This document shows, piece after piece, positions 20,065-27,896 of a stretch of DNA of 64,000 bases. Origin of the DNA: Prochlorococcus sp. AG-442-B03 (GTDB taxonomy: Bacteria > Cyanobacteriota > Cyanobacteriia > PCC-6307 > Cyanobiaceae); contig QCPU01000001.1 of assembly GCA_003212395.1 (NCBI GenBank), positions 100,354 through 164,353 of the forward strand, read 5' to 3'. Every line of letters begins with the position of its first letter. The stretch's first letter is position 1. The position numbers and the translations under genes were made by a program. The notes under the pieces were generated by a model. It saw only the letters and a program-made list of their open reading frames with translations. It did not search any database and had not been told where the DNA came from.

Positions 20065-21366
20065 TTAAACTCCAGTATGAAGAGTTTTTCGCCAGAGTAT
20101 CTTTTTGGGGAAAATAGACATCTTTATTGTTACCCAAGGGATTACTAAAAACCAATGTGATAAATAAAAAACCGATAAAAATACCATGAAAAAATTGCTT
20201 TTTTGCAATACAGGTACTTCGCTTTTACAGGAAGAACCGTACCAAAAAGCAATTCCAGATAACATAAAAGCTGTAAATGAAATAGGCCAGTAAATTGGTG
20301 AATCTAATAAAGCAATACTGAAAACTAAATCAAAAATAGAAATGATTGGTAGTGCATATTGCAAGATAAAAAAGTAAGTTAAATCAAATTTCTGCAAATA
20401 ATCAATTTTATTAGTAAATAATTGATCCCCATAATCAAAGAATCTTTGCAAACCCCCCTCTGCCCATCTTTGTCTTTGCGCTAATAAAGCATTTAGATTC
20501 TCAACTGCTTCCTCCATGACTGGAGGATCCCATAAGATTCCAATTCTAGATTTTGATAGTAATAATCTTAAACTCAAATCAAGATCATCTGTAACTGTAT
20601 CTTCATTAAAAGAACCACATGCCAATAATGTTTCTTTCTTAATTAATTGGCCATTTCCCCTTAATTCAGAAACTCCAGCAACTGATAATCTTCCATATTG
20701 AAAAATTGCATCCATGGCCATCTCCATTGACTGACAGGAAGTTAAAAAATTCTTACTTACATTATTTACTGATTTTCTTAGTTGAACTGCAGACCAATCA
20801 CCTTCTTCTACAAAACTAAATAATCTTATCAAAGAATCTTGTTTTAATTCAGCATCAGCATCCAAAACTAATAACCATTCACCATGAGTAAACTTCAAGG
20901 CATAATTCAAAGCTCCTGACTTTCCTCCTCCTGCATTTGGAGAACGACTTACGACTTTTAGCTTGTCATATTGTCTAGATAATCGATCTAAAATTAAAGG
21001 CGTCTTATCAGAACTGCCATCATCGATTATGTAAATATTTAATTTATTTGTTGGATAATCTAAACTAAATAATCTTTCAACTAATCTTGCTATAACGTTC
21101 TCCTCATCTCTGGCTGCGACTAAAATATCAAGCACGGGTAACTCTTTATTGCTAATTCTTCTGCTTACATTATTTAAAAAGGTATTCCTTTTGAAATTTC
21201 TAGAAATAACTATTAATCCGTAGAGAACAATCACAAAGGAAAGTGTCAATATAAGGTAAAAGAAACTTGCGATATTGTAAGCATGAGGAATAAAAGCTAC
21301 TAAAAAACAAGCACTAAGAAATATAAACGACTTTAATCTTCGATTTTTATAAAAACCCTTACTCAT
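20065..21366 (-). CDS. Membrane-bound family 2 glycosyltransferase
   Basis: This is a processive-type GT2 enzyme of the inner membrane, of the group that includes cellulose-synthase-like, N-acetylglucosaminyl and ceramide glucosyltransferases. Two hydrophobic segments occupy about residues 12-55. The cytoplasmic catalytic domain has the GT-A motifs DDGSSDKT, DADAE (DxD), TDDLDLS (the catalytic-base region) and QRQRW (the QxxRW acceptor motif). Three to four membrane helices follow at the C-terminus. The substrate cannot be read from sequence; a surface polysaccharide or glycolipid role is likely. It follows the SpoIID-like gene on the same strand after 27 bases and is convergent with dnaX. 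Confidence 0.88.
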   Translation of the reverse strand: MSKGFYKNRRLKSFIFLSACFLVAFIPHAYNIASFFYLILTLSFVIVLYGLIVISRNFKRNTFLNNVSRRISNKELPVLDILVAARDEENVIARLVERLFSLDYPTNKLNIYIIDDGSSDKTPLILDRLSRQYDKLKVVSRSPNAGGGKSGALNYALKFTHGEWLLVLDADAELKQDSLIRLFSFVEEGDWSAVQLRKSVNNVSKNFLTSCQSMEMAMDAIFQYGRLSVAGVSELRGNGQLIKKETLLACGSFNEDTVTDDLDLSLRLLLSKSRIGILWDPPVMEEAVENLNALLAQRQRWAEGGLQRFFDYGDQLFTNKIDYLQKFDLTYFFILQYALPIISIFDLVFSIALLDSPIYWPISFTAFMLSGIAFWYGSSCKSEVPVLQKSNFFMVFLSVFYLSHWFLVIPWVTIKMSIFPKKILWRKTLHTGV

Positions 21367-21393
21367 AAAAGTAAATTTTTAATTACTTAACTT

Positions 21394-22932
21394 TCACTGA
21401 GACAATATCTCAATTTTTTTCAGTTTTGCATCTCGATAGTAATGATTCAATATTTGTTCATAAGAGAATCCTAATTTAGCCATTTCAATTGCTCCTGACT
21501 GAGATAAACCTACACCATGACCGAAGCCTCCTCCTCTCAAAAGCCATAAATCATCATTTAATTTATTAATAGTAAACAAATTACTAGGTATAAAATTTAA
21601 TACCCTTCGAATATCATCTTTAACAAGAACAATAGATTTATTACTTTTATCCGTTTTTATTTCCAATTTTGTCACTCTGCCACTAGACCCACGTTCAATA
21701 GAATTTAAATTCAAAACATCTTCATTAGTATTTATAAGTTTGTTTTTAATTAACTTTTCCTTAATTTCAAAACTAGAAATTTTCTTATTCCATCGAAAAA
21801 GAGAATGATTAGTACCATAAAACTGTTCTTTATCAAAATCTAAAAAATTATTTAAATCAGATTCATTGGCAATTGGAAGTTTAAAAATTTTATTTAATGA
21901 TTTAGAACCATCAATCATTGACTTGAAATAAGAATAATCTTGAATTTGCCAAGACTCTCCTGCAGTAGCAGATACGCCTCCATTAGAACCATGGTAAAAA
22001 GCATTTATTGGTTTATTTCCATAAGTTAGGATTAAATTTGAAGTTGCTTCTATAGCTTGTTGTACTTTTTTATTTATAATTTTATGAGGCTTATAAACTT
22101 GACATTGAGTGGTGACACATAAATGATATTTATCCATATTAAATCTATCAGAATTAAAAATTCCCCAAGTTCTTGCTATAACTGCTTGTGCCTTTAGTGC
22201 CTCTAAAGGAGAATTCGGTCCAATTTCGTATGGCAAAACACCTGCCAAATAATCGTCAAACTCAATCTTTTGAACTAATGACCAAGTTCCATATGAATCT
22301 TTTATTAAGTAAAAATTTTTGCCAAAATTGACACCATTTATTTTTATATCCTCTTGAGCATAAATATATATAGGTCCTTCTAGTTTCATAAAATTATATT
22401 CACTTCTGAGAACAGGAGTAATTTGAAAATTTTTTATTTTTCTGAAAATCTTATTTTTTAATTCAAACTCTGGAAGATCATCTTCATATGGAATCCATAC
22501 TTCCCAATTTTTAGGGTACGCAACAGTCATCTCATATCCTTTATCTTTAAGTTTTTCTGCTTGTTTTTTTGCTGATTCATAGCTAGCAAAAGGACCAAAA
22601 ACAATTCTTTCAATTGTTTTTGGATTTTTGATGGGTATATCCACCCAAGAAATATTAATCTGTTTTGATTTATGTTTAATGCCATTAGACGATATCAGGT
22701 TTAAAAAACCTTTATCCGTAATAAAGGTTATATTCTTTTTTTTAGAAAAACTATCATTTTCTCCGCCTAAATATTGCTTTAGACCAATTAAAAAATTTCC
22801 TTTTTTAATTTCTGTATTGAGTTCAACCTTTAGCAATTCTTCTGCTTTTAAATTAGAAGTAAATTTAGTATTAGTTATGAAAAGAGAAATACAACCTAAA
22901 AATAAGTTTAAAAGTGCAAATTTAAGTTTCAT
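21394..22932 (-). CDS. SpoIID/LytB-domain protein (amidase-enhancer family), secreted
   Basis: SpoIID-family proteins act on or near peptidoglycan, as lytic transglycosylases or amidase enhancers. A hydrophobic N-terminus (about residues 3-22) looks like a signal or membrane anchor. Residues near 105-150 resemble a SPOR-type segment (FGPFASYESAKKQAEKLKDK). The SpoIID domain core is clear: DDYLAGVLPYEI, PLEALKAQAVIARTW, STAGESW-like SATAGESWQ and the terminal GHGVGLSQSGA. It is divergent from rpmI across 91 bases, and the glycosyltransferase 27 bases downstream suggests a joint role in the cell envelope. Confidence 0.88.
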   Translation of the reverse strand: MKLKFALLNLFLGCISLFITNTKFTSNLKAEELLKVELNTEIKKGNFLIGLKQYLGGENDSFSKKKNITFITDKGFLNLISSNGIKHKSKQINISWVDIPIKNPKTIERIVFGPFASYESAKKQAEKLKDKGYEMTVAYPKNWEVWIPYEDDLPEFELKNKIFRKIKNFQITPVLRSEYNFMKLEGPIYIYAQEDIKINGVNFGKNFYLIKDSYGTWSLVQKIEFDDYLAGVLPYEIGPNSPLEALKAQAVIARTWGIFNSDRFNMDKYHLCVTTQCQVYKPHKIINKKVQQAIEATSNLILTYGNKPINAFYHGSNGGVSATAGESWQIQDYSYFKSMIDGSKSLNKIFKLPIANESDLNNFLDFDKEQFYGTNHSLFRWNKKISSFEIKEKLIKNKLINTNEDVLNLNSIERGSSGRVTKLEIKTDKSNKSIVLVKDDIRRVLNFIPSNLFTINKLNDDLWLLRGGGFGHGVGLSQSGAIEMAKLGFSYEQILNHYYRDAKLKKIEILSQ

Positions 22933-23023
22933 AAGTTAGAACTTTCCTTATCAATTAAAAACTTTAATTTGCACCAATGCGTATAAAGGTTTAGATTATC
23001 CTAATTAAACACATTTGACTTAA

Positions 23024-23221
23024 ATGTCTAAACTAAAAACTCGTAAATCAGCTGCCAAAAGATTTAAAGCTACTGCGACGGGTAAATTTATGAGAAGAAG
23101 AGCTTTCCATAATCATTTACTTGATCATAAAAGCTCAAAATTAAAAAGACATCTATCAACAAAAGCTGTAGTTGATGAAAGAGATGCTGATAATGTAAAA
23201 TTAATGATTCCATACGCATAA
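23024..23221 (+). CDS. rpmI: 50S ribosomal protein L35
   Basis: A 65-residue, highly basic protein with the L35 signature [17 protein letters not shown] and the segment [16 protein letters not shown]. The start ATG is unambiguous. It is followed by rplT after 28 bases, the conserved pair. The usual upstream partner infC is absent here; the upstream gene is divergent, so rpmI must have its own promoter in the 91-base gap. Confidence 0.98.
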   Translation: MSKLKTRKSAAKRFKATATGKFMRRRAFHNHLLDHKSSKLKRHLSTKAVVDERDADNVKLMIPYA

Positions 23222-23249
23222 ATCTTTAACCAATTTTTATTAGATATTC

Positions 23250-23597
23250 ATGGCACGCGTAAAAAGAGGCAACATAGCCAGAAAAAGAAGAAACAAAATC
23301 TTAAATCTTGCAAAAGGTTTCAGAGGTGGTAACAAAAATCTTTTCAGAACAGCAAATCAAAGAGTGATGAAAGCTCTTTGTAATGCTTATAGGGATAGAA
23401 GAAGAAGAAAAAGAGATTTTAGAAGACTTTGGATTTCTAGAATTAACGCATCTGCAAGAATAAATGGAACAAACTACAGCAAGTTAATAAATGGGATGAA
23501 AAACTCAGAAATTATCATTAACAGAAAAATGCTTGCTCAATTAGCATTAAACGACCCTAAGTGCTTTGAAAAAATTGTTTCTTCCGTTAGTAATTAA
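23250..23597 (+). CDS. rplT: 50S ribosomal protein L20
   Basis: A 115-residue basic protein with the L20 signatures [22 protein letters not shown] and [14 protein letters not shown]20 nucleates early 50S assembly and in several bacteria represses its own operon by binding the leader; the leader here is too short to show a convincing rRNA-mimic fold by eye. It is followed by a TPR protein gene after 32 bases. Confidence 0.98.
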   Translation: MARVKRGNIARKRRNKILNLAKGFRGGNKNLFRTANQRVMKALCNAYRDRRRRKRDFRRLWISRINASARINGTNYSKLINGMKNSEIIINRKMLAQLALNDPKCFEKIVSSVSN

Positions 23598-23629
23598 AAA
23601 AAATATAATTTAAAAAGTAATTATAAATA

Positions 23630-24187
23630 ATGGAAATTTCTTCCTTTCAATCCTATTTAATAATTCTTTTTGTTGTATTAATAATAATTTCCATTTTTGT
23701 ATTCAGACAATTTCTAAAAACAAGAAATGAAGAATTAAGTTTAGTAAAATTCGAGCAAACAGGTTTAGATTCTCTCACTAAAGCTACAGAATTATATGAA
23801 TTTGGGTCTATTCAAATAAAAAAAAGATTATATCCAGAAGCAATTAAAACTTTTTTAAAAGCAATTGAAAATTATGAAAATGAACCAGATGAAGCTAAAG
23901 CGATAATAAATAACGCATTAGGATTTTCTTATGCTGCTCAAAATGAATTTAAAAAAGCAATTAAATACTATAACTCTGCAATCAAATCACTCCCAGAATA
24001 TCCTATAGCCCTAAATAACCTCGCATCAGCACAACAGCGTTTACTTGAGTATGACTTGGCATATGCAACATATCAAAAGGTTTTGGTGATAGATCCAAAA
24101 AACAAAACAGCAATAAAAAAAAGTAAAGAGTTAGAAAAAAGAAATAATTACAAACCTTATAAAGGTATTAAAGATAAGGGATTCTAA
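23630..24187 (+). CDS. Membrane-anchored TPR-repeat protein
   Basis: The 185-residue protein has one N-terminal membrane segment (about residues 8-28) and then tetratricopeptide-type helix pairs. The repeats are visible as [39 protein letters not shown] and [37 protein letters not shown] domains hold protein partners; in cyanobacteria many serve photosystem assembly, but no such role can be read from this sequence. Its stop is 2 bases before the thiG start, so the two are probably translated from one message. Confidence 0.8.
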   Translation: MEISSFQSYLIILFVVLIIISIFVFRQFLKTRNEELSLVKFEQTGLDSLTKATELYEFGSIQIKKRLYPEAIKTFLKAIENYENEPDEAKAIINNALGFSYAAQNEFKKAIKYYNSAIKSLPEYPIALNNLASAQQRLLEYDLAYATYQKVLVIDPKNKTAIKKSKELEKRNNYKPYKGIKDKGF

Positions 24188-24189
24188 AT

Positions 24190-24984
24190 ATGAAAAATTA
24201 TTCATCTTTACTAATTGGAGGAAAACAATTTTCCAGTAGATTAATGGTGGGTACTGGTAAATACAAATCTACTCAAGATATGGTAGAAAGTTTGTCAAAG
24301 TCTGAAACTGAAATTATAACCGTCGCTGTTAGAAGAATTAAAAATAATCAAACCGGAGAAAATTTACTCGAAAAGATAAACTGGAAAAAATACTGGATGC
24401 TTCCTAATACAGCTGGTTGCGTTAATTCCGATGAGGCAGTCAGAATAGCAATTTTAGGCAGAGAACTTGCAAAATTGTCTGGTCAAGAGGAAAATAATTT
24501 TGTGAAGTTAGAAGTAATTCCTGACAAAAAGTATTTGCTACCAGATCCAATAGAAACCCTTAAAGCAGCCGAAATTTTAATAAAAAAAGGTTTTGCTGTA
24601 CTTCCTTATATCAATGCAGATCCAATTCTTGCAAAAAGACTAGAAGAAGTAGGTTGTGCCACTGTAATGCCTTTAGGATCACCTATTGGCTCCGGGCAAG
24701 GTTTATTAAATTTATCAAATATAGGGATAATTATTGAAAATGCAAAAGTGCCAGTAATAATTGACGCAGGAATTGGGGTGCCAAGTGAAGCTTCTCAAGC
24801 TATGGAACTTGGAGCTGATGGTGTCTTAATAAATAGTGCAATAGCACAAGCTGAAAATCCTCCTCTAATGGCTCAAGCGATAAAATATGGAGTGAAAGCT
24901 GGCAGGCAAGCTTTTCTTGCAGGAAGAATTAAAAAACAAGACTTTGCAGTAGCAAGTTCACCGGAACAAAATATATCTATCTAG
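24190..24984 (+). CDS. thiG: Thiazole synthase ThiG
   Basis: ThiG builds the thiazole phosphate of thiamine from deoxyxylulose phosphate, dehydroglycine and ThiS thiocarboxylate. The 264-residue TIM barrel has the family signatures [30 protein letters not shown] with the Schiff-base lysine region, [13 protein letters not shown] and the phosphate-binding [12 protein letters not shown]. It is a standalone ThiG, not fused to ThiO as in some other cyanobacteria. No TPP riboswitch is seen upstream, where the TPR gene abuts. Confidence 0.96.
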   Translation: MKNYSSLLIGGKQFSSRLMVGTGKYKSTQDMVESLSKSETEIITVAVRRIKNNQTGENLLEKINWKKYWMLPNTAGCVNSDEAVRIAILGRELAKLSGQEENNFVKLEVIPDKKYLLPDPIETLKAAEILIKKGFAVLPYINADPILAKRLEEVGCATVMPLGSPIGSGQGLLNLSNIGIIIENAKVPVIIDAGIGVPSEASQAMELGADGVLINSAIAQAENPPLMAQAIKYGVKAGRQAFLAGRIKKQDFAVASSPEQNISI

Positions 24985-25104
24985 TTCTTTAGATTTAGCA
25001 ACGTTTAAAAAGAAAGTAAAAATTTATTATTTGATTTATCTTATTTAAGAAAGAAGATTTGAAACTATTTACAATGTTTTTTCGCAAATTGGAAGCACAC
25101 TGTA

Positions 25105-25125
25105 GTAATTTAATAAATATATTAC
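25105..25125. promoter_or_regulatory. Imperfect 21-bp palindrome upstream of sqdB
   Basis: The arms GTAAT and ATTAC are perfect, and 8 of 10 position pairs around the central A are complementary. The element ends 25 bases before the sqdB GTG. The position suits an operator or a site overlapping the core promoter. In sequence this AT-rich, inner A/T symmetry is cheap, so only the GTAAT/ATTAC arms carry real weight. It is not a canonical NtcA site (GTA, 8 bases, TAC). Confidence 0.25.
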
Positions 25126-25150
25126 GAATCTATTAATTCTGGAGTTCTGA

Positions 25151-26344
25151 GTGAAAGTTATTGTTCTAGGTGGAGATGGTTTTTGCGGTTGGCCTTGTGC
25201 GGTGAATTTAGCAGAGCAAAATCATGATGTAATTATTGTCGACAATTTAAGTCGTAGAAAAATTGATATTGATCTAGAGGTAGAATCTTTAACTCCAATT
25301 GCTTCAATAACAGAACGACTTTCTGCATGGGAAGAGATTGGGGGTAAGCCTATGAGATTTATTAATATGGATATCTCTAAACAATATCAAAAATTACTCA
25401 ATTTGCTCATTGATGAAAAACCAGATTCCGTGATCCATTTTGCAGAACAAAGAGCAGCGCCTTACTCAATGAAATCAAGTTTTACTAAGAGATATACAGT
25501 AGATAATAATGTTAATGGCACTCACAACCTTCTTGCTGCAATAGTAGAGAGTAATTTAGATATTCATGTTGTTCATTTAGGAACAATGGGAGTCTACGGA
25601 TATGGATCGCATAGAGGAGCAACAATTCCAGAAGGTTATCTGAAAGTTGAAGTTCCACAACCAGATGGAAGCCGCTTTGAAGAAGAAATATTACACCCAG
25701 CAAGTCCAGGTAGTGTTTACCATATGACTAAAACTTTAGATCAATTATTATTTCTTTACTACAACAAAAATGATCTTGTAAGAATTACTGATCTTCATCA
25801 AGGCATTGTTTGGGGAACAAATACAGAAGCAACTTTAAAAGATCCGAGATTGACAAACCGATTTGACTATGACGGAGACTATGGAACTGTTCTAAACAGA
25901 TTTCTTATGCAAGCTGCAATTGGGTATCCATTAAGTGTTCATGGTACAGGAGGGCAAACAAGAGCATTTATACATATAAAAGACTCTGTAAAATGTGTAC
26001 AACTTGCTCTTGAAAATCCGCCAAAACCTGGCGAGAGAGTCAAAATCTTTAATCAAATGACTGAGAGTCATCAAGTTGGAGAACTAGCTAAAAAAGTTGC
26101 GTCTCTAACAGGAGCTGATATCAATTATTTACCAAATCCAAGGAATGAAGCAGTAGAAAATGATCTAATTGTTGATAATAAATGCTTTATAGAATTAGGT
26201 TTAAACCCAACGACTCTTGATAATGGCTTATTAGAAGAAGTTGTTGAAGTAGCTAAAAAATACTCCAACAGGTGCGATCTTAAGCGCATACCTTGTGTTT
26301 CGTCCTGGACTAAAAAACAAGCTGAGGCTATAAAGACTAATTAA
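25151..26344 (+). CDS. sqdB: UDP-sulfoquinovose synthase (SqdB)
   Basis: SqdB makes UDP-sulfoquinovose from UDP-glucose and sulfite, the first step to the thylakoid sulfolipid SQDG, which lets Prochlorococcus spare phosphorus in its membranes. The extended SDR fold starts with the NAD-binding motif VLGGDGFCGWP, and the YxxxK catalytic pair is YHMTK, with the active-site threonine in HLGTMGVYG. The SQD1-specific substrate segment SVHGTGGQTRAFIHIKD is present. The start is GTG at 25151 with GGAG 10 bases upstream. The second enzyme, sqdX, follows after 27 bases, so the pair is an operon. Confidence 0.97.
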   Translation: MKVIVLGGDGFCGWPCAVNLAEQNHDVIIVDNLSRRKIDIDLEVESLTPIASITERLSAWEEIGGKPMRFINMDISKQYQKLLNLLIDEKPDSVIHFAEQRAAPYSMKSSFTKRYTVDNNVNGTHNLLAAIVESNLDIHVVHLGTMGVYGYGSHRGATIPEGYLKVEVPQPDGSRFEEEILHPASPGSVYHMTKTLDQLLFLYYNKNDLVRITDLHQGIVWGTNTEATLKDPRLTNRFDYDGDYGTVLNRFLMQAAIGYPLSVHGTGGQTRAFIHIKDSVKCVQLALENPPKPGERVKIFNQMTESHQVGELAKKVASLTGADINYLPNPRNEAVENDLIVDNKCFIELGLNPTTLDNGLLEEVVEVAKKYSNRCDLKRIPCVSSWTKKQAEAIKTN

Positions 26345-26371
26345 AATTTCTGAAATAACTACCTTAAGAAA

Positions 26372-27505
26372 GTGAAAATTGCATTGTTTACTGAAACTTT
26401 TTTACCTAAAGTTGACGGCATAGTCACAAGATTGACTAAAACGATTGAATTTTTAATAAAAAATGGTGATGAAGTTATAATTTTTTGTCCAGAGGGGTGT
26501 CCAGAATCATATATGGGAGCAACTGTAGTTGGCGTTGCTGCAATGCCATTACCCTTATACCCAGAATTAAAGCTTGGTTTACCAGGTCCTGCAGTCTCAG
26601 ATAAGTTAGAAAAATTTAACCCAGATTTAATACATGTTGTTAATCCAGCTGTACTTGGCTTAGGCGGCATATGGTTAGCGAAAACTAATAACATTCCTTT
26701 AATTGCCAGCTACCATACTCATCTTCCGAAATATCTGGAACATTACGGTATGGGTATGTTAGAGCCACTTTTGTGGGAATTACTTAAAGCAGCACATAAT
26801 CAAGCCTTGTTAAATTTATGTACTTCCACCGCAATGGTAAGTGAGTTAAAAGATAAAGGTATTCAAAGGACTGCTCTATGGCAAAGGGGAGTAGATACTT
26901 CCAGTTTCAGACCAGATTTGAGAAGTGAGAAAATGAGAAAAAAATTATTTGGGGAATATAACGACGCTAATTACTTATTGATTTATGTAGGAAGATTATC
27001 AGCAGAAAAACAAATTGAAAGAATTAAACCAGTCTTAGAAAGTATTCCTAATGCTTGCCTAGCACTTGTAGGAGACGGACCATATAGAAACCAACTTGAA
27101 AAAATCTTCGAAAATACAAAGACTAATTTCATAGGATATTTATCTGGCGATGAACTTGCTAGCGCCTATGCCTCTGGAGATATATTTTTATTTCCATCTA
27201 GTACAGAAACACTTGGGTTAGTTTTACTAGAAGCAATGGCAGCAGGATGTCCAGTTATCGGAGCCAACAAGGGCGGGATTCCAGATATTATTAGCGATGG
27301 GATTAATGGTTGTTTATATAATCCTGATGAAAAAGATAATGGGGAACAGAGCTTGATTGCAGCGACAAAAAAAATTCTAGAGAATCAAGATAAAAGAGAA
27401 ATTATGAGGCAAGAGGCACGAAACGAAGCAGAAAAATGGGATTGGAATCAAGCAACTCTACAACTGCAAAATTATTATGCAGATACTCTAAAAGAAATAG
27501 ATTAA
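26372..27505 (+). CDS. sqdX: Sulfoquinovosyltransferase (SqdX)
   Basis: SqdX transfers sulfoquinovose from UDP-sulfoquinovose to diacylglycerol to make SQDG. The 377-residue GT-B (family 4) fold begins MKIALFTETFLPKVDGIVTR and carries the C-terminal donor-site motifs YVGRLSAEKQ and PSSTETLGLVLLEAMAAGCPV, with the E-x7-E pair. The start is GTG at 26372. Assignment to SqdX rather than another GT4 enzyme follows from its position directly after sqdB and the PKVDGIVTR start typical of this subgroup. Confidence 0.95.
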   Translation: MKIALFTETFLPKVDGIVTRLTKTIEFLIKNGDEVIIFCPEGCPESYMGATVVGVAAMPLPLYPELKLGLPGPAVSDKLEKFNPDLIHVVNPAVLGLGGIWLAKTNNIPLIASYHTHLPKYLEHYGMGMLEPLLWELLKAAHNQALLNLCTSTAMVSELKDKGIQRTALWQRGVDTSSFRPDLRSEKMRKKLFGEYNDANYLLIYVGRLSAEKQIERIKPVLESIPNACLALVGDGPYRNQLEKIFENTKTNFIGYLSGDELASAYASGDIFLFPSSTETLGLVLLEAMAAGCPVIGANKGGIPDIISDGINGCLYNPDEKDNGEQSLIAATKKILENQDKREIMRQEARNEAEKWDWNQATLQLQNYYADTLKEID

Positions 27506-27517
27506 ACTTAATTTTAA

Positions 27518-27766
27518 TTATGCTACGTGTGGAGGCGTAGGACTGTTATACGAACTTATAGGAAGTATTAGAGTAGCGATATTTTGATTCTTTTCAGGCC
27601 TTTTTTTCTTTGAAAATTTTTTACCAAAGGGTACTCTTATAACATTTGTTCCCTCAATGGAACAAATATTTGAGTTATCTCCTGAAAAATTATTGACAAA
27701 ATTTGGTAAGTTGACGTTTTTAACTGGCAGGTGCTTAAGATTACCAGATTTAAAATCTTTGGTCAT
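27518..27766 (-). CDS. Hypothetical protein, 82 aa
   Basis: I do not recognise this protein. It starts at ATG 27766 and is basic and asparagine/proline rich. It has no membrane segment, no cysteine cluster and no recognised motif. The middle reads SIEGTNVIRVPFGKKFSKKKR, and the C-terminus is hydrophobic then proline rich (ATLILPISSYNSPTPPHV). It sits between the convergent sqdX stop (12 bases away) and gcvP, in a slot that would otherwise be an unusually long gap for this genome, which supports it being real. The VRVPFGKKF-like segment is the most likely conserved core. Confidence 0.55.
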   Translation of the reverse strand: MTKDFKSGNLKHLPVKNVNLPNFVNNFSGDNSNICSIEGTNVIRVPFGKKFSKKKRPEKNQNIATLILPISSYNSPTPPHVA

Positions 27767-27874
27767 AGCTTCAAATACCCCAAAAAATTTGATGCTCGAA
27801 TATTTTAATAAAAAAATTTAAAAAAATTCTATAAGAAAATATTAAATTTTTATTCTCACTGATAATAACTAAGG

Positions 27875-27896
27875 AAATATAAGGACGCTAGTCCTT
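27875..27896 (-). terminator. Candidate terminator hairpin at the end of gcvP
   Basis: On the minus strand AAGGAC-TAGC-GTCCTT forms a perfect 6-bp stem with a 4-base loop (27896..27881), followed by ATATTTCC. The stem overlaps the last base of the gcvP stop codon. The following tract is only moderately U rich, so efficiency is uncertain, but it is one of very few GC-containing hairpins in intergenic sequence here. Confidence 0.45.

Noticed and set aside
20065..22932. A dedicated polysaccharide export system formed by the glycosyltransferase and SpoIID-like genes
   Set aside because: Only two genes, with no flippase, polymerase or export partner nearby; reported as separate envelope genes.
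24985..25150. Hidden small gene or structured RNA between thiG and sqdB
   Set aside because: No start codon with a usable frame on either strand and no stable GC-containing stem; only the palindrome noted above.
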